From NCBI GenBank assembly GCA_028696365.1, contig JAQVHG010000053.1, positions 1 through 10,598 on the forward strand: a stretch of DNA of 10,598 nt. The letters are read 5' to 3'. Source of the stretch: Methanofollis sp. (GTDB lineage Archaea; Halobacteriota; Methanomicrobia; Methanomicrobiales; Methanofollaceae). Shown piece by piece: positions 1 through 5,764 of the stretch. Numbering within the stretch: position 1 is the stretch's first letter; each line of letters opens with the position of its first letter. A model generated the notes under the pieces. That model saw nothing but the letters and a program-made list of their open reading frames with translations, had not been told where the DNA came from and did not search any database. A program made the translations under genes and the position numbers.

Positions 1-118
1 GGTTCACGAGCGACCCTGCATAGATGAGGACGTCGGCCTGCATCAGGAGGTCGTTTCCCTTCACCGTGATCAGGTCCGGGTTCCCAGGCCCGGCCCCGAC
101 AATATAGATCTTTTCCAT
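1..118 (-). CDS. cbiF: Cobalt-precorrin-4 C11-methyltransferase, N-terminal 39 codons (partial)
   Basis: The reading frame starts at ATG 118-116 and runs off the window edge. The N-terminus reads MEKIYIVGAGPGNPDLITVK and continues into an ADVLIYAGSLVN segment. The GAGPGNPDLITVKG stretch is the first SAM/substrate loop of tetrapyrrole methylases, and the YAGSLVN pattern is typical of the CbiF/CobM branch rather than CbiL, CbiH or CobA. The family methylates C11 of the cobalt-corrin macrocycle using S-adenosylmethionine, in the cytoplasm. It lies two bases downstream of the cbiL stop codon with a GGCGGTGA ribosome-binding-like stretch in the end of cbiL, so it is the third gene of the cbiT-cbiL-cbiF operon. 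Only the N-terminus is visible; the C-terminal domain cannot be checked. Confidence 0.88.
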   Translation of the reverse strand, partial: MEKIYIVGAGPGNPDLITVKGNDLLMQADVLIYAGSLVN

Positions 119-120
119 CT

Positions 121-729
121 TCACCGCCTCGCAAAGAGTACACTAAAATAACTGCTCTTCTCAGGGAGTTCGCCACCCCGATAAACCCGTTCGCCGTCCA
201 TATACATCCGCTCCACCAGGACAAAGTCGGTGAACCCCTCGGCACGGAGGCGTACGGCCGTCTCCTTTGGGTGCGTCACCTTGAGGAGGAGACGACTCTC
301 TTCCTCAGACCCGTCGCTCACCCCGACTCCCCCGGAGACCGGGACGTCCGCAACCGAAGCAAAGGCGGTGATCGCACTGATGCCAGGGACGGTCGCGCAC
401 CTGACCGCAGGGTGGCGGTCGGCGAGGACAGCCGAGAGCCTCCCAAAGGTCCCGTAGAAGTTCGGGTCGCCGAGGATGCAGAAGACGCAGAGCCCCTTCG
501 CCGCCGGACCCGCCACGGTATCGGCGTTCTTCTCCATACACCGTGCGATCTCGGCCTCGTCCCCGGTCATGGGGAAGGAGAGAACCTCGACATCGGTGCG
601 GTACGGGGCGATGATCCCTGCGGCCACCCGGCCGGGGACATAGACCACCTCAGCCTCCAGAATCAGGCGTACGGCCTTGACGGTCAGGAGTTCTGGGTCA
701 CCAGGCCCGATCCCAACGCCGACCAGCAT
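121..729 (-). CDS. cbiL: Cobalt-factor II / precorrin-2 C20-methyltransferase
   Basis: A 202-residue tetrapyrrole methylase that transfers a methyl group from SAM to C20 of (cobalt-)precorrin-2, an early step in corrin-ring synthesis. Visible family marks are GIGPGDPELLTVKA (residues 6-19), the ILGDPNFYGTFGRL loop (85-98) and TVPGISAITAFAS (113-125). The LGDP-Y-TF pattern and the VPGISA motif are what separate CbiL/CobI from its paralogues. The length is slightly short for the family (usually about 210-240), a common feature of archaeal copies. The start ATG overlaps the stop of cbiT in a TGATG arrangement, and GGAGGTGG sits just upstream (734-741), a strong Shine-Dalgarno match that fixes this start. 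It is followed after two bases by cbiF, so the three are almost certainly one transcript. Confidence 0.92.
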   Translation of the reverse strand: MLVGVGIGPGDPELLTVKAVRLILEAEVVYVPGRVAAGIIAPYRTDVEVLSFPMTGDEAEIARCMEKNADTVAGPAAKGLCVFCILGDPNFYGTFGRLSAVLADRHPAVRCATVPGISAITAFASVADVPVSGGVGVSDGSEEESRLLLKVTHPKETAVRLRAEGFTDFVLVERMYMDGERVYRGGELPEKSSYFSVLFARR

Positions 730-1259
730 CAGGCCACCTCCCCGACGACGAGCCAGACAGGGTTGGCCGGGCGCATCATCATCCCCTGCCCGAGGGGGTG
801 GGAGTGTGCCACCTGGAGGGAGATGACCTCCTTGAAGATCCCGAGGTTCTGCATCGTTTCCACCGCCTGGTGGAGCGTTTCGAGGAGGACACAGTCGACG
901 ACCACACGCCCGTGCACCTTCCCGGCAAGCACGTCGAGCACGCGTTCAAGGTCTCGCGACCCTCCGACAAAGGCGGCGTCAAGGGGACCGCACCCTTCAA
1001 GAACCTCGACGGCCTCGCCGCAGACTGTCTCGATGTTCTCGACACCTGCCGTCTCTGCCGCGGCCCTCGTGCAGGCCGCCGCCTCGGGCCGACGGTCGAT
1101 GGCAACCACCCGGCCAGCCGTCCTGGAAGCAGCCACAGCGATCTTTCCGGTCCCGCACCCGACATCTGCAAAGGCACATCCAGGCGCAAGCCTCAGGTGC
1201 CAGAGGGCGACCGCCGCCACTTCGTCCTGCGTCGGTCCGCCTCGAAGTCCCTTATCCAT
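729..1259 (-). CDS. cbiT: Cobalt-precorrin-6B C15-methyltransferase (decarboxylating subunit CbiT)
   Basis: A stand-alone CbiT: a Rossmann-fold SAM methyltransferase that methylates C15 of the corrin ring and decarboxylates the C12 acetate side chain. From the ATG at 1259 the protein is 176 residues. Motifs seen are GGPTQDEVAAVAL near the N-terminus, the SAM-binding DVGCGTG (residues 32-38), AIDRRPEA (53-60) at the end of the second beta strand, and the C-terminal GMMMRPANPVWLV stretch, which matches the family's T/G-MM-xxNP region. It is the first gene of the cbiT-cbiL-cbiF operon and ends in a TGATG overlap with cbiL. An in-frame GTG at 1280 would add seven residues (MHVNFTY) and sits about 25 bases below a TATA-like element, so a near-leaderless GTG start is the alternative. 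ATG is preferred by codon only; neither start has a strong ribosome-binding site. Confidence 0.9.
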   Translation of the reverse strand: MDKGLRGGPTQDEVAAVALWHLRLAPGCAFADVGCGTGKIAVAASRTAGRVVAIDRRPEAAACTRAAAETAGVENIETVCGEAVEVLEGCGPLDAAFVGGSRDLERVLDVLAGKVHGRVVVDCVLLETLHQAVETMQNLGIFKEVISLQVAHSHPLGQGMMMRPANPVWLVVGEVA

Positions 1260-1281
1260 GTATGTAAAATTCACGTGCACA

Positions 1282-1310
1282 GACTAATTAACATTTGTCC
1301 GGCGTATAAT
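1282..1310 (-). promoter_or_regulatory. Possible TATA-type promoter of the cbiT-cbiL-cbiF operon
   Basis: Reading the minus strand, ATTATAC at 1310-1304 is an AT-rich, TATA-like stretch in GC-rich surroundings; transcription would begin about 25 bases later, near 1280-1284. That leaves a short or absent leader before the GTG at 1280 or about 22 bases before the ATG at 1259. A second AT-rich stretch (GTTAATTAG, about 1293-1285) is a weaker alternative. This is inference from spacing only. Confidence 0.35.
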
Positions 1311-1370
1311 CGCCTTCCTGCATGCTCGCACCTGGACGCTGTCCTACTGGTTTCTGAGAGGAAAGAGAGG

Positions 1371-1393
1371 GACAGGAAGGCAGAGTGATGATC
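1371..1393 (+). repeat. Short fragment of the dispersed intergenic repeat
   Basis: GACAGGAAGGCAGAGTGATG followed by ATC is matched at 21 of 23 positions by 8175-8197, and its first 15 bases match 2686-2700 (GACAGGAAGGCAGAA). In the longer copies this string is the left arm of the long hairpin (consensus GATAGGGTCGGGAAGGCA). Around it, in 1281-1525, I see no gene: only this fragment and GC-rich short inverted repeats. Confidence 0.6.
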
Positions 1394-1525
1394 CTAAGGG
1401 GTCTCCCCGCCCCGGACTCACACGAAGGGAGGAGCGGACCGCATGCCAGGTCTCAGATTGTTCCCTCAATCCTCCGGACCCTATAATCACCACAGAGGAA
1501 CAGGTGGAAGTGAGTATTAGAATAC

Positions 1526-1758
1526 ACTTTTGTAGAAATCCTCACCTTTTATAGATGCACGCGTGACTCAACCGCCTTCTCTCATGAATCTCGCCTGGAG
1601 CGCGGCCCCCGGACTCCCGGGAGGAAGATAGGGTCGGGAAGGCACAATGGACGACTGTGACGAGAGTGACGCTGCCCTCGACCTATCGTGTGGCGGGGGG
1701 TCCGGGGGGCGGCACGCCCCCTGCCAGAGAGATTCATCACAAAGATTTCTACAAAAAC
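1526..1758 (+). mobile_element. MITE-like non-autonomous element, copy 1 (233 bp)
   Basis: The ends form a perfect 13-bp inverted repeat, TTTTGTAGAAATC at 1528-1540 against GATTTCTACAAAA at 1744-1756, a diverged form of the GGCTCTGTAGAAACCCTC ends of the copies at 2459-2844 and 5401-5521. Inside are two hairpins. The long one pairs GATAGGGTCGGGAAGGCA (1627-1644) with TGCCCTCGACCTATC (1673-1687). The short one is GGGGCG-GCA-CGCCCC (1706-1720). The inner part is homologous to the minus-strand copy at 7632-7766. No open reading frame in it looks like a protein. No convincing 8-bp direct repeat flanks it (TAGAATAC left, GAAAAAAG right), so it is probably old. Its right end lies in the T-tract that terminates the nitroreductase gene. 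Confidence 0.75.
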
Positions 1759-1783
1759 GAAAAAAGGGACGGGTAAACCCCGA
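1753..1783 (-). terminator. Terminator of the nitroreductase gene
   Basis: On the minus strand, a few bases after the TGA at 1788-1786, a small stem (CGGGGTTTACCCG, GGGT/ACCC) is followed by CCCTTTTTTCGTTTTTG. Hairpin plus T-tract is a bacterial-like intrinsic signal, and a T-tract alone is enough for archaeal RNA polymerase. The second T-run is also the outer end of the MITE-like copy, so the element contributes part of this terminator. Confidence 0.6.
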
Positions 1784-1785
1784 AC

Positions 1786-2304
1786 TCACTCCTGTGAATA
1801 CTTCTCCTCAAAGACGATATCATCAAGAATCTTCTTATCAGCGATCTTCACGTCCATCGGATACCCAGCCGGGAGGAGAGAGACAAGAGTGTACTCTTCT
1901 GGGACATCAAGGAGTTTGCGGACTGCCTCGGCATACTCCTTCTTCTCGCCCGCCACCCAGCACGAGCCCACTCCATAGGCCCAGAGGCCAAGGATGAGCT
2001 GGGTGGTGGCCGCGGAGCAATCTTCAAGATAATACTTTGCGTCCTTCTTGCCAAAGACTGCAAAACAGATCGGGGCATCTTTGATGAATCTCCCGTGGTC
2101 GGCGAGGTCGGCGATCTTTTCGAGGGTCTCCTTCTCCTTCACCACCCCGAAGAGCCAAGGCTGTTCATTCCTCGCGGTCGGAGCTAGATGAGCACATTCG
2201 AGGGCATTCTTGATGATCTTCTCCTCGATTGGGTCGTCCTTGTATTTCCTGATAGAATGACGCGTCTTAAGGATGGTAAGCCCAAGATTCGGACCAAGAT
2301 ACAT
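1786..2304 (-). CDS. Nitroreductase family FMN-dependent oxidoreductase
   Basis: A 172-residue protein of the nitroreductase (NfsB/FRase I-like) superfamily: homodimeric flavoenzymes that bind FMN and use NAD(P)H or ferredoxin-derived electrons on varied substrates. The FMN phosphate motif RHSIRKY is at residues 15-21, the flavin-ring segment APTARNEQPW at 41-50, and the second conserved segment GLWAYGVGSCWVAG at 106-119. The size is that of the short archaeal nitroreductases. ATG 2304 is chosen over an in-frame GTG at 2313. GAGGAG lies only one base upstream of this ATG, too close to act as a normal ribosome-binding site, whereas a TATA-like GATTATCC lies about 26 bases upstream, pointing to a leaderless message. 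The gene stands alone between two repeat blocks, so context gives no substrate. Cysteines are few and not clustered: it is not the ferredoxin-fused type. Confidence 0.9.
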   Translation of the reverse strand: MYLGPNLGLTILKTRHSIRKYKDDPIEEKIIKNALECAHLAPTARNEQPWLFGVVKEKETLEKIADLADHGRFIKDAPICFAVFGKKDAKYYLEDCSAATTQLILGLWAYGVGSCWVAGEKKEYAEAVRKLLDVPEEYTLVSLLPAGYPMDVKIADKKILDDIVFEEKYSQE

Positions 2305-2336
2305 ACTCCTCACTAGGCAGTGAAAATGGATAATCT
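2305..2336 (-). promoter_or_regulatory. Probable TATA box for a leaderless nitroreductase transcript
   Basis: On the minus strand, AAAGATTATCC (about 2338-2328) is centred some 26 bases above the ATG at 2304, the spacing expected if transcription starts at or next to the start codon. The purine-rich AAAG before it could serve as the TFB recognition element. Spacing and base composition are the only evidence. Confidence 0.4.
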
Positions 2337-2363
2337 TTGCGAAGAAAGAAGGGGGTTTGTTGG

Positions 2364-2970
2364 GGTTTGCGGAAGAAATCCTCGGGATGGATTTCCTGCC
2401 AGGGATCAGTCTTGAAGAGAGGTGATGAACGGCATATCCTCTTCATGGCCATCCATTCGGCTCTGTAGAAATGCGAGCGATAGGTCGTGGACGGCAATCC
2501 CTCTTTAGGGGTTTTAAATATGCCTTCCCAACCCTCTCTTCATCCCGGGGGTCCAGGGGCAGAGATCCCGGCGAGAAGATAGAGGAAGGCGATTGAATCG
2601 CGCTCGCACCGAGAATCGATGAGGGTTTCCACAGGGTCGAACTCGCCACCGTTCGTATCCACCGGATCCCTGGAGCCACGATGAGGACAGGAAGGCAGAA
2701 TAGATAAACATGACAATGGGGGTGTCATACTCGACCATATCGTACGTATCGTGGAGTGTGAGCGGAGCGAACGTGAGAAGACCGACAGATCCTCGAGGGC
2801 CAGCCCCCTGCAGAGATATTTGTGCAGAGGGTTTCTACACAGCCATCTATTCTGCTTCCCCACCCCTATCGTGGCCCTAGAGATCTGCGGACTGAGCCCC
2901 CGGCGCGAACGATGAAGGTAGATGGGAAGTTGCACTCATCTAGGAATTGGTATGGTCTTCTACAAGAGCC
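2364..2970 (-). repeat. Older copy of the intergenic repeat, split by a later insertion
   Basis: The two outer flanks of the 2459-2844 element join into a recognisable copy of the family. Left part: an end-like GGTTTGCGG-AAGAAATCCTC from 2364, then CCTCTTCATGGCC (2438-2450). Right part: ATCTATTCTGC onward to CCTATCGTG (2845-2873), ending with an end-like CTTCTACAAGAGCC at 2957-2970. The junction aligns with the uninterrupted copy at 7724-7765 (10 of 13 bases left of the gap, 23 of 29 right of it). The ends are diverged and no target duplication is seen for this outer copy, so its limits are approximate. No gene is seen in 2314-2983. Confidence 0.5.
2459..2844 (+). mobile_element. MITE-like non-autonomous element, copy 2 (386 bp), with 7/8 target duplication
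   Basis: The left end GGCTCTGTAGAAA (2459-2471) is mirrored by TTTCTACACAGCC at 2832-2844 (12 of 13 matches as inverted repeats). It is flanked by ATCCATTC (2451-2458) and ATCTATTC (2845-2852), an 8-bp direct repeat with one mismatch. Inside, the left half resembles the minus-strand unit (GCGATAGGTCG, then CCTTCCCAACCCT). An end-like GAGGGTTTCCACAGGGTC at 2621-2638 suggests that this copy is itself composite. The right half carries GACAGGAAGGCAGAA (2686-2700) and AGCCCCCTGCAGAGA. No transposase frame is present. It lies about 155 bases upstream of the nitroreductase start. Confidence 0.75.
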
Positions 2971-2986
2971 CAAAAAAGAAAATTCA
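2971..2986 (-). terminator. T-rich terminator of the guaA-ykgJ-traB operon
   Basis: Minus-strand sequence TTGAATTTTCTTTTTTG spans the traB stop codon (TGA at 2986-2984) and the bases just after it. A T-rich run without a strong hairpin is the normal archaeal termination signal. Confidence 0.55.
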
Positions 2987-4189
2987 AAAGTGAAGCAGCC
3001 CGCCCAGCCATTCCACAAAGTTCGCAAAGCCCTGCGGGATGATCACCGTAGGATCGATCCCGAGGATCGGGGCGATGAAGAGGAAGTATGCAAACGTCCC
3101 TATAGTCGACCCGACATTTGCCAGAGCGGCAACCAGCACCACCCTGAAGATCGGCACCTTCCGCATCTCGGTGAAGGTCTCGGCATCCATGATCTGTTGG
3201 AAGTCGGCAGCCGAAGGTTTCCTGATCTTCGCCTCCACGATGGCGGCAAACCATCCGGCGGCCATCAAAGGGTTAAGGGAAGTCATCCATGCCACCCCAA
3301 AAGCAGTGAGGGCCGAGAGCGGATGACCCCCAGCAGCGATGGTGAACCCGGCGGCGAGCACCCCGTTGATCACCACCCAGTACAGCACCGCCCAGGCAAG
3401 CACCTCGAGTCCGACGCCAGCGAAGGCGATCGAGACGAGGAGGATGGCGAAGAGGGCGATGACCAAGACGCCGATGATCTTCCCCCACGGATAGCGCTTC
3501 TTTGGGGCGGCAGTGAGTGCCGCCTCTGGTGGGAGGAGGTCTGGTGAAGAGAGGTAGCGCCCCACACCCTGCACATGCCCGGCACCGACGACGGCCAGCA
3601 CCTTCTCATACCTGGTCGAGAGTTCCAGGATCCTGCGGGCGATGAAGGCGTCCCGCTCGTCGATGAGAGCCTTTGCCCCACTCGGTGAGAAACTTCTAAA
3701 CTCATCCAGGGCCATCGAGACGACGTCCTGTCTGGTCAGGGCGTCGATGTCGACCTTCTCGTCCGCACCGCCGGAGACCGAGACCGCAAGGGCGTAAAGC
3801 ATCTTTATCTTCTCCCAGAGGCTCATGCCTTCCCAGAACCTGGAGAGAGTAATCCTGATGTCACGGTCGATGAGGCCAAGGGGCAGGCCGCGGCTCTCCA
3901 CCTCGTCGATGGCTGCCATCATCTCAGCACCAGGTTCGACGCCGACGTCCATCCCGATCTTCCGCTGGAGATAGGCAAGCGTCCACTGGAAGAGGAGTTG
4001 GGAGAAGTTCCCGCCTTTCAGCACCTCGTCGACCTTCGGGGGCGGCGCCCCGTTCCTGAGAGCCTGGTATCGCCCGGCGTCGAGTTCCACCCCGACGATG
4101 TCGGGCTCGAACTCTTCGATCGCGGCGCGCACCTCGGCGATACTCTTCTCAGAGACATGGGCCGTGCCGACCAGTCTGATCTCACCCAT
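2984..4189 (-). CDS. TraB/PrgY family membrane protein
   Basis: A 401-residue protein of the TraB/GumN superfamily (TIGR00261-type, named for enterococcal pheromone-shutdown protein). It has a soluble N-terminal domain of about 230 residues, then hydrophobic segments at roughly 237-258, 263-286, 295-318 and 346-374 that form the membrane part. Conserved family motifs are GTAHVS (8-13), GVELD (33-37), ERDAFIARRI (178-187) and VGAGH (201-205). The GxxH and E residues resemble the metal-site residues of the Tiki/TraB/EreA superfamily, so a peptidase-like activity has been proposed for relatives, but the archaeal function is unknown. Its ATG overlaps the end of the upstream cysteine-cluster gene by 8 bases, and a GGGGGTGTGG stretch upstream may act as ribosome-binding site. 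Last gene of the guaA operon. Family assignment is firm; role is not. Confidence 0.9.
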   Translation of the reverse strand: MGEIRLVGTAHVSEKSIAEVRAAIEEFEPDIVGVELDAGRYQALRNGAPPPKVDEVLKGGNFSQLLFQWTLAYLQRKIGMDVGVEPGAEMMAAIDEVESRGLPLGLIDRDIRITLSRFWEGMSLWEKIKMLYALAVSVSGGADEKVDIDALTRQDVVSMALDEFRSFSPSGAKALIDERDAFIARRILELSTRYEKVLAVVGAGHVQGVGRYLSSPDLLPPEAALTAAPKKRYPWGKIIGVLVIALFAILLVSIAFAGVGLEVLAWAVLYWVVINGVLAAGFTIAAGGHPLSALTAFGVAWMTSLNPLMAAGWFAAIVEAKIRKPSAADFQQIMDAETFTEMRKVPIFRVVLVAALANVGSTIGTFAYFLFIAPILGIDPTVIIPQGFANFVEWLGGLLHF

Positions 4190-4724
4190 GGACTAGCCAC
4201 ACCCCCTCGCTGTCGACGACTGCAGTCTCCCCTGGCGGGGGCGAAGTCGTGGAGAGAACGCGTCTGATCCCATCCTCTTCAGCCACCTCAGCCGCCTGCC
4301 GCGCAAGGAGTGCGCGGGCAATGGCACGCGCCTCTTCCATCGTCATCTCTGCCCCGGTCCCAGGACACTCAGAGACGATGAGGCGGTCGTCATCGAGCAT
4401 AAACGGATAGGTCCGGCAGATCCAGGGGCGGGCGGCATACACCCGGCACTTCCCTCTGTCCAGGAACTGGCAGTGCCCCTCCTCACGACTGAGACACCAG
4501 TCAAAGGTATACCGTGAGCCCTCCGCCCCATCAAGGTACTCGGGGTACGGCTCTGCGACCTCCCCACGGGGAAGACCGGAGGCCTTCGCCACCTGCCGTA
4601 CCTCGCCGGGGGAGAGGATGACCAGGTTTGAGCCCTCTGAGACCTCGCTACAGCAGACCCCGCAGCGCGTGCACTGGAAGCCGATCTCCCTGACCTCCGC
4701 GGCGAGCTCGTCTACTCCTCGCAT
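4182..4724 (-). CDS. YkgJ family cysteine-cluster (Zn/Fe-chelating) protein
   Basis: A 180-residue soluble protein. Cysteines sit at C18, C21, C24 and C25 (CTRCGVCC), then C77, C85, C93 and C103, the last in RPWICRTYPF (99-108), with C120 in SECPG. The CxxCGxCC N-terminus and the C-x-YxxRPxxCRxYPF block define the YkgJ/FliB-like zinc- or iron-chelating domain (formerly UPF0153). The cluster and biochemical function are not settled for the family. The start overlaps the end of the guaA subunit gene by 13 bases and its end overlaps traB by 8, so its translation is coupled to both. The C-terminal 50 residues (helical, acidic, then TTSPPPGETAVVDSEGVWL) have no recognised motif. Confidence 0.88.
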   Translation of the reverse strand: MRGVDELAAEVREIGFQCTRCGVCCSEVSEGSNLVILSPGEVRQVAKASGLPRGEVAEPYPEYLDGAEGSRYTFDWCLSREEGHCQFLDRGKCRVYAARPWICRTYPFMLDDDRLIVSECPGTGAEMTMEEARAIARALLARQAAEVAEEDGIRRVLSTTSPPPGETAVVDSEGVWLVHG

Positions 4725-5266
4725 ATACGCTCAAAGTTCCTGAAGAGCAGGTCTCCGTCCTCGGTGTGGCTCACCTCAGGATGCCACTGGACCCCATAGA
4801 TCCGGTCCTCCGCCGACCCCATCGCCTCAACCGGACAGATGTCGGAGTGCGCATAGACCGTGAAGCCTGCAGGCACCTCCTTCACCTCGTCGGCGTGGGA
4901 GGCCCAGACCTGGATCTGCCCAGGATACCCCTTGAGGATCTCGTTCTCCTCGGTGATCTCGACACTGACCCCGCCATACCCTCCATGGGCGCCAGGGCCG
5001 ACGGCCCCGCCCCGCGCGCTCGCAATGATATGGAGGCCAAGACAGATCCCAAGCACCGGTAGGCCCAGGTCGAGGTACTCGGCGCAGTTCCCGGCCCGTT
5101 CAAGCGACGGACCCCCGCCAAGGATGATCCCCCGACACCCTGAGGCGACCTCTTCTGGCGGGGTGGTGTTCGGGACCATCGCCACCTCGATCTCCATATC
5201 CCGCAGTTTGCGGTGGATGAGGTGGTTGAACTGCCCATGGTTGTTCACGACAAAAATGGGACGCAT
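4712..5266 (-). CDS. guaAA: GMP synthase, glutamine amidotransferase subunit (subunit A)
   Basis: The 184-residue class-I glutamine amidotransferase half of a split archaeal GMP synthase. It releases ammonia from glutamine for the ATP-pyrophosphatase subunit (GuaB-type, not in this window), which aminates XMP to GMP. The catalytic cysteine is C75 in LGICLGLHI, with H162 and E164 in VQWHPEV completing the triad. An oxyanion-hole-type LGGGPSLERAG is at 49-59. The length is exactly that of stand-alone archaeal subunits (about 185-190), not of the fused bacterial enzyme. The first gene of a three-gene overlapping cluster with the YkgJ-family and TraB-family genes. Upstream there is no ribosome-binding site but a good TATA box, so the message probably has a very short leader. 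Confidence 0.95.
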   Translation of the reverse strand: MRPIFVVNNHGQFNHLIHRKLRDMEIEVAMVPNTTPPEEVASGCRGIILGGGPSLERAGNCAEYLDLGLPVLGICLGLHIIASARGGAVGPGAHGGYGGVSVEITEENEILKGYPGQIQVWASHADEVKEVPAGFTVYAHSDICPVEAMGSAEDRIYGVQWHPEVSHTEDGDLLFRNFERICEE

Positions 5267-5275
5267 CAGAAAGGT

Positions 5276-5310
5276 ATGGGTGGGTGAGGGTATAGCCTTT
5301 ATTATAGGGA
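5276..5310 (-). promoter_or_regulatory. TATA box of the guaA-ykgJ-traB operon
   Basis: Minus-strand TATAATAAA at 5306-5298, preceded by CCC, is the best TATA match in this gap. Transcription would start about 25 bases further on, near 5276-5280, leaving a leader of about 10-14 bases before the ATG at 5266. That leader has no Shine-Dalgarno match. Confidence 0.55.
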
Positions 5311-5392
5311 ATCTGGGCTGCGGTGCTCAGGTCTTCGAAAACTCTTCATAGTCATGTAAAACACAGGCCTCTTCTAAACAAAGAAAAGAGGT

Positions 5393-5529
5393 GAATAATT
5401 GGTTTCGTAGAAATCCTCACCAATTCTTTGTATGAGTGTGCCACACCCTCCTTCCCGCCCTTTCGGCTGGGGGGCGGCAAGCCCCCCGACAGAGAGAGAT
5501 CCAGAGGGTTTCTACAGAGCCGAATAATT
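5393..5529 (+). repeat. Perfect 8-bp target-site duplication flanking the 121-bp element
   Basis: GAATAATT occurs at 5393-5400 and again at 5522-5529, immediately outside the inverted-repeat ends of the element. A perfect AT-rich octamer at both junctions is the classic footprint of insertion by a DDE transposase. Confidence 0.8.
5401..5521 (+). mobile_element. MITE-like non-autonomous element, copy 3 (121 bp), with perfect 8-bp target duplication
   Basis: The left end GGTTTCGTAGAAATCCTC (5401-5418) pairs with the inverted right end GAGGGTTTCTACAGAGCC (5504-5521) at 14 of 18 positions. Between them is a strong hairpin, GGGGGGC (5469-5475), loop GGCAA, GCCCCCC (5481-5487). The right third, CCGACAGAGAGAGATCCAGA, matches the corresponding part of the minus-strand copy at 7632-7766. 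The element has no coding capacity. It is the shortest complete copy and shows the minimal unit: two ends plus the GC hairpin, without the CACGATAGG hairpin. It lies about 130 bases upstream of guaA and leaves its TATA box intact. Families known to give 8-bp duplications include ISL3, IS1595, IS66 and IS256; which one mobilised it cannot be told here. Confidence 0.82.
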
Positions 5530-5764
5530 CTTCATCTGGGATGATATGTCAGGGGCCGCTGACCTGACTCCCCTTACGTGACAGAGAGAAAGAAGAGAGG
5601 AAAAAGGCCCAGATATCTTGATCCTTGATTCTGTCATCCCTGCCCAATCACAATCCTGAGGAAACGAGCGAGAGCGAGTTCAAGAACAGAGGAAATCGAA
5701 GATTCCCAATGACAGGAAGATATTCGATCTCTCGTGGCCCTCTGATCTTCACTGTCTGGGAGCA
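5530..5764. other. Intergenic stretch without a recognised gene
   Basis: I find no protein-like reading frame and no structural RNA here. The only local structure is a small inverted repeat GTCAG-GGGCCG-CTGAC at 5548-5563, overlapped by AGGGG...CCCCT (5551-5574). It is too short to interpret. Confidence 0.5.

Noticed and set aside
271..1287. Long plus-strand open frame opposite cbiL and cbiT
   Set aside because: It is antisense to two well-supported methyltransferase genes, has Arg/Ser/Pro-rich composition typical of a shadow frame in GC-rich DNA and shows no motif.
2267..2497. Minus-strand small frame upstream of the nitroreductase (contains a KTDPWQEIHPEDFF stretch)
   Set aside because: It covers the nitroreductase promoter and start, begins inside the end of a mobile element and has no ribosome-binding site or known motif.
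2822..3547. Plus-strand open frame of 241 codons opposite traB
   Set aside because: Low-complexity charged translation (many Asp, Glu, Arg, His, Gly), antisense to the conserved TraB-family gene, starts inside a repeat-element end.
5469..5487. GC-rich hairpins considered as units of a CRISPR array or as a structured riboswitch
   Set aside because: Copies are hundreds to thousands of bases apart, in both orientations, with terminal repeats and a target duplication, so a transposable-element explanation fits. No cobalamin-riboswitch-like conserved box was found upstream of the cobalamin genes.
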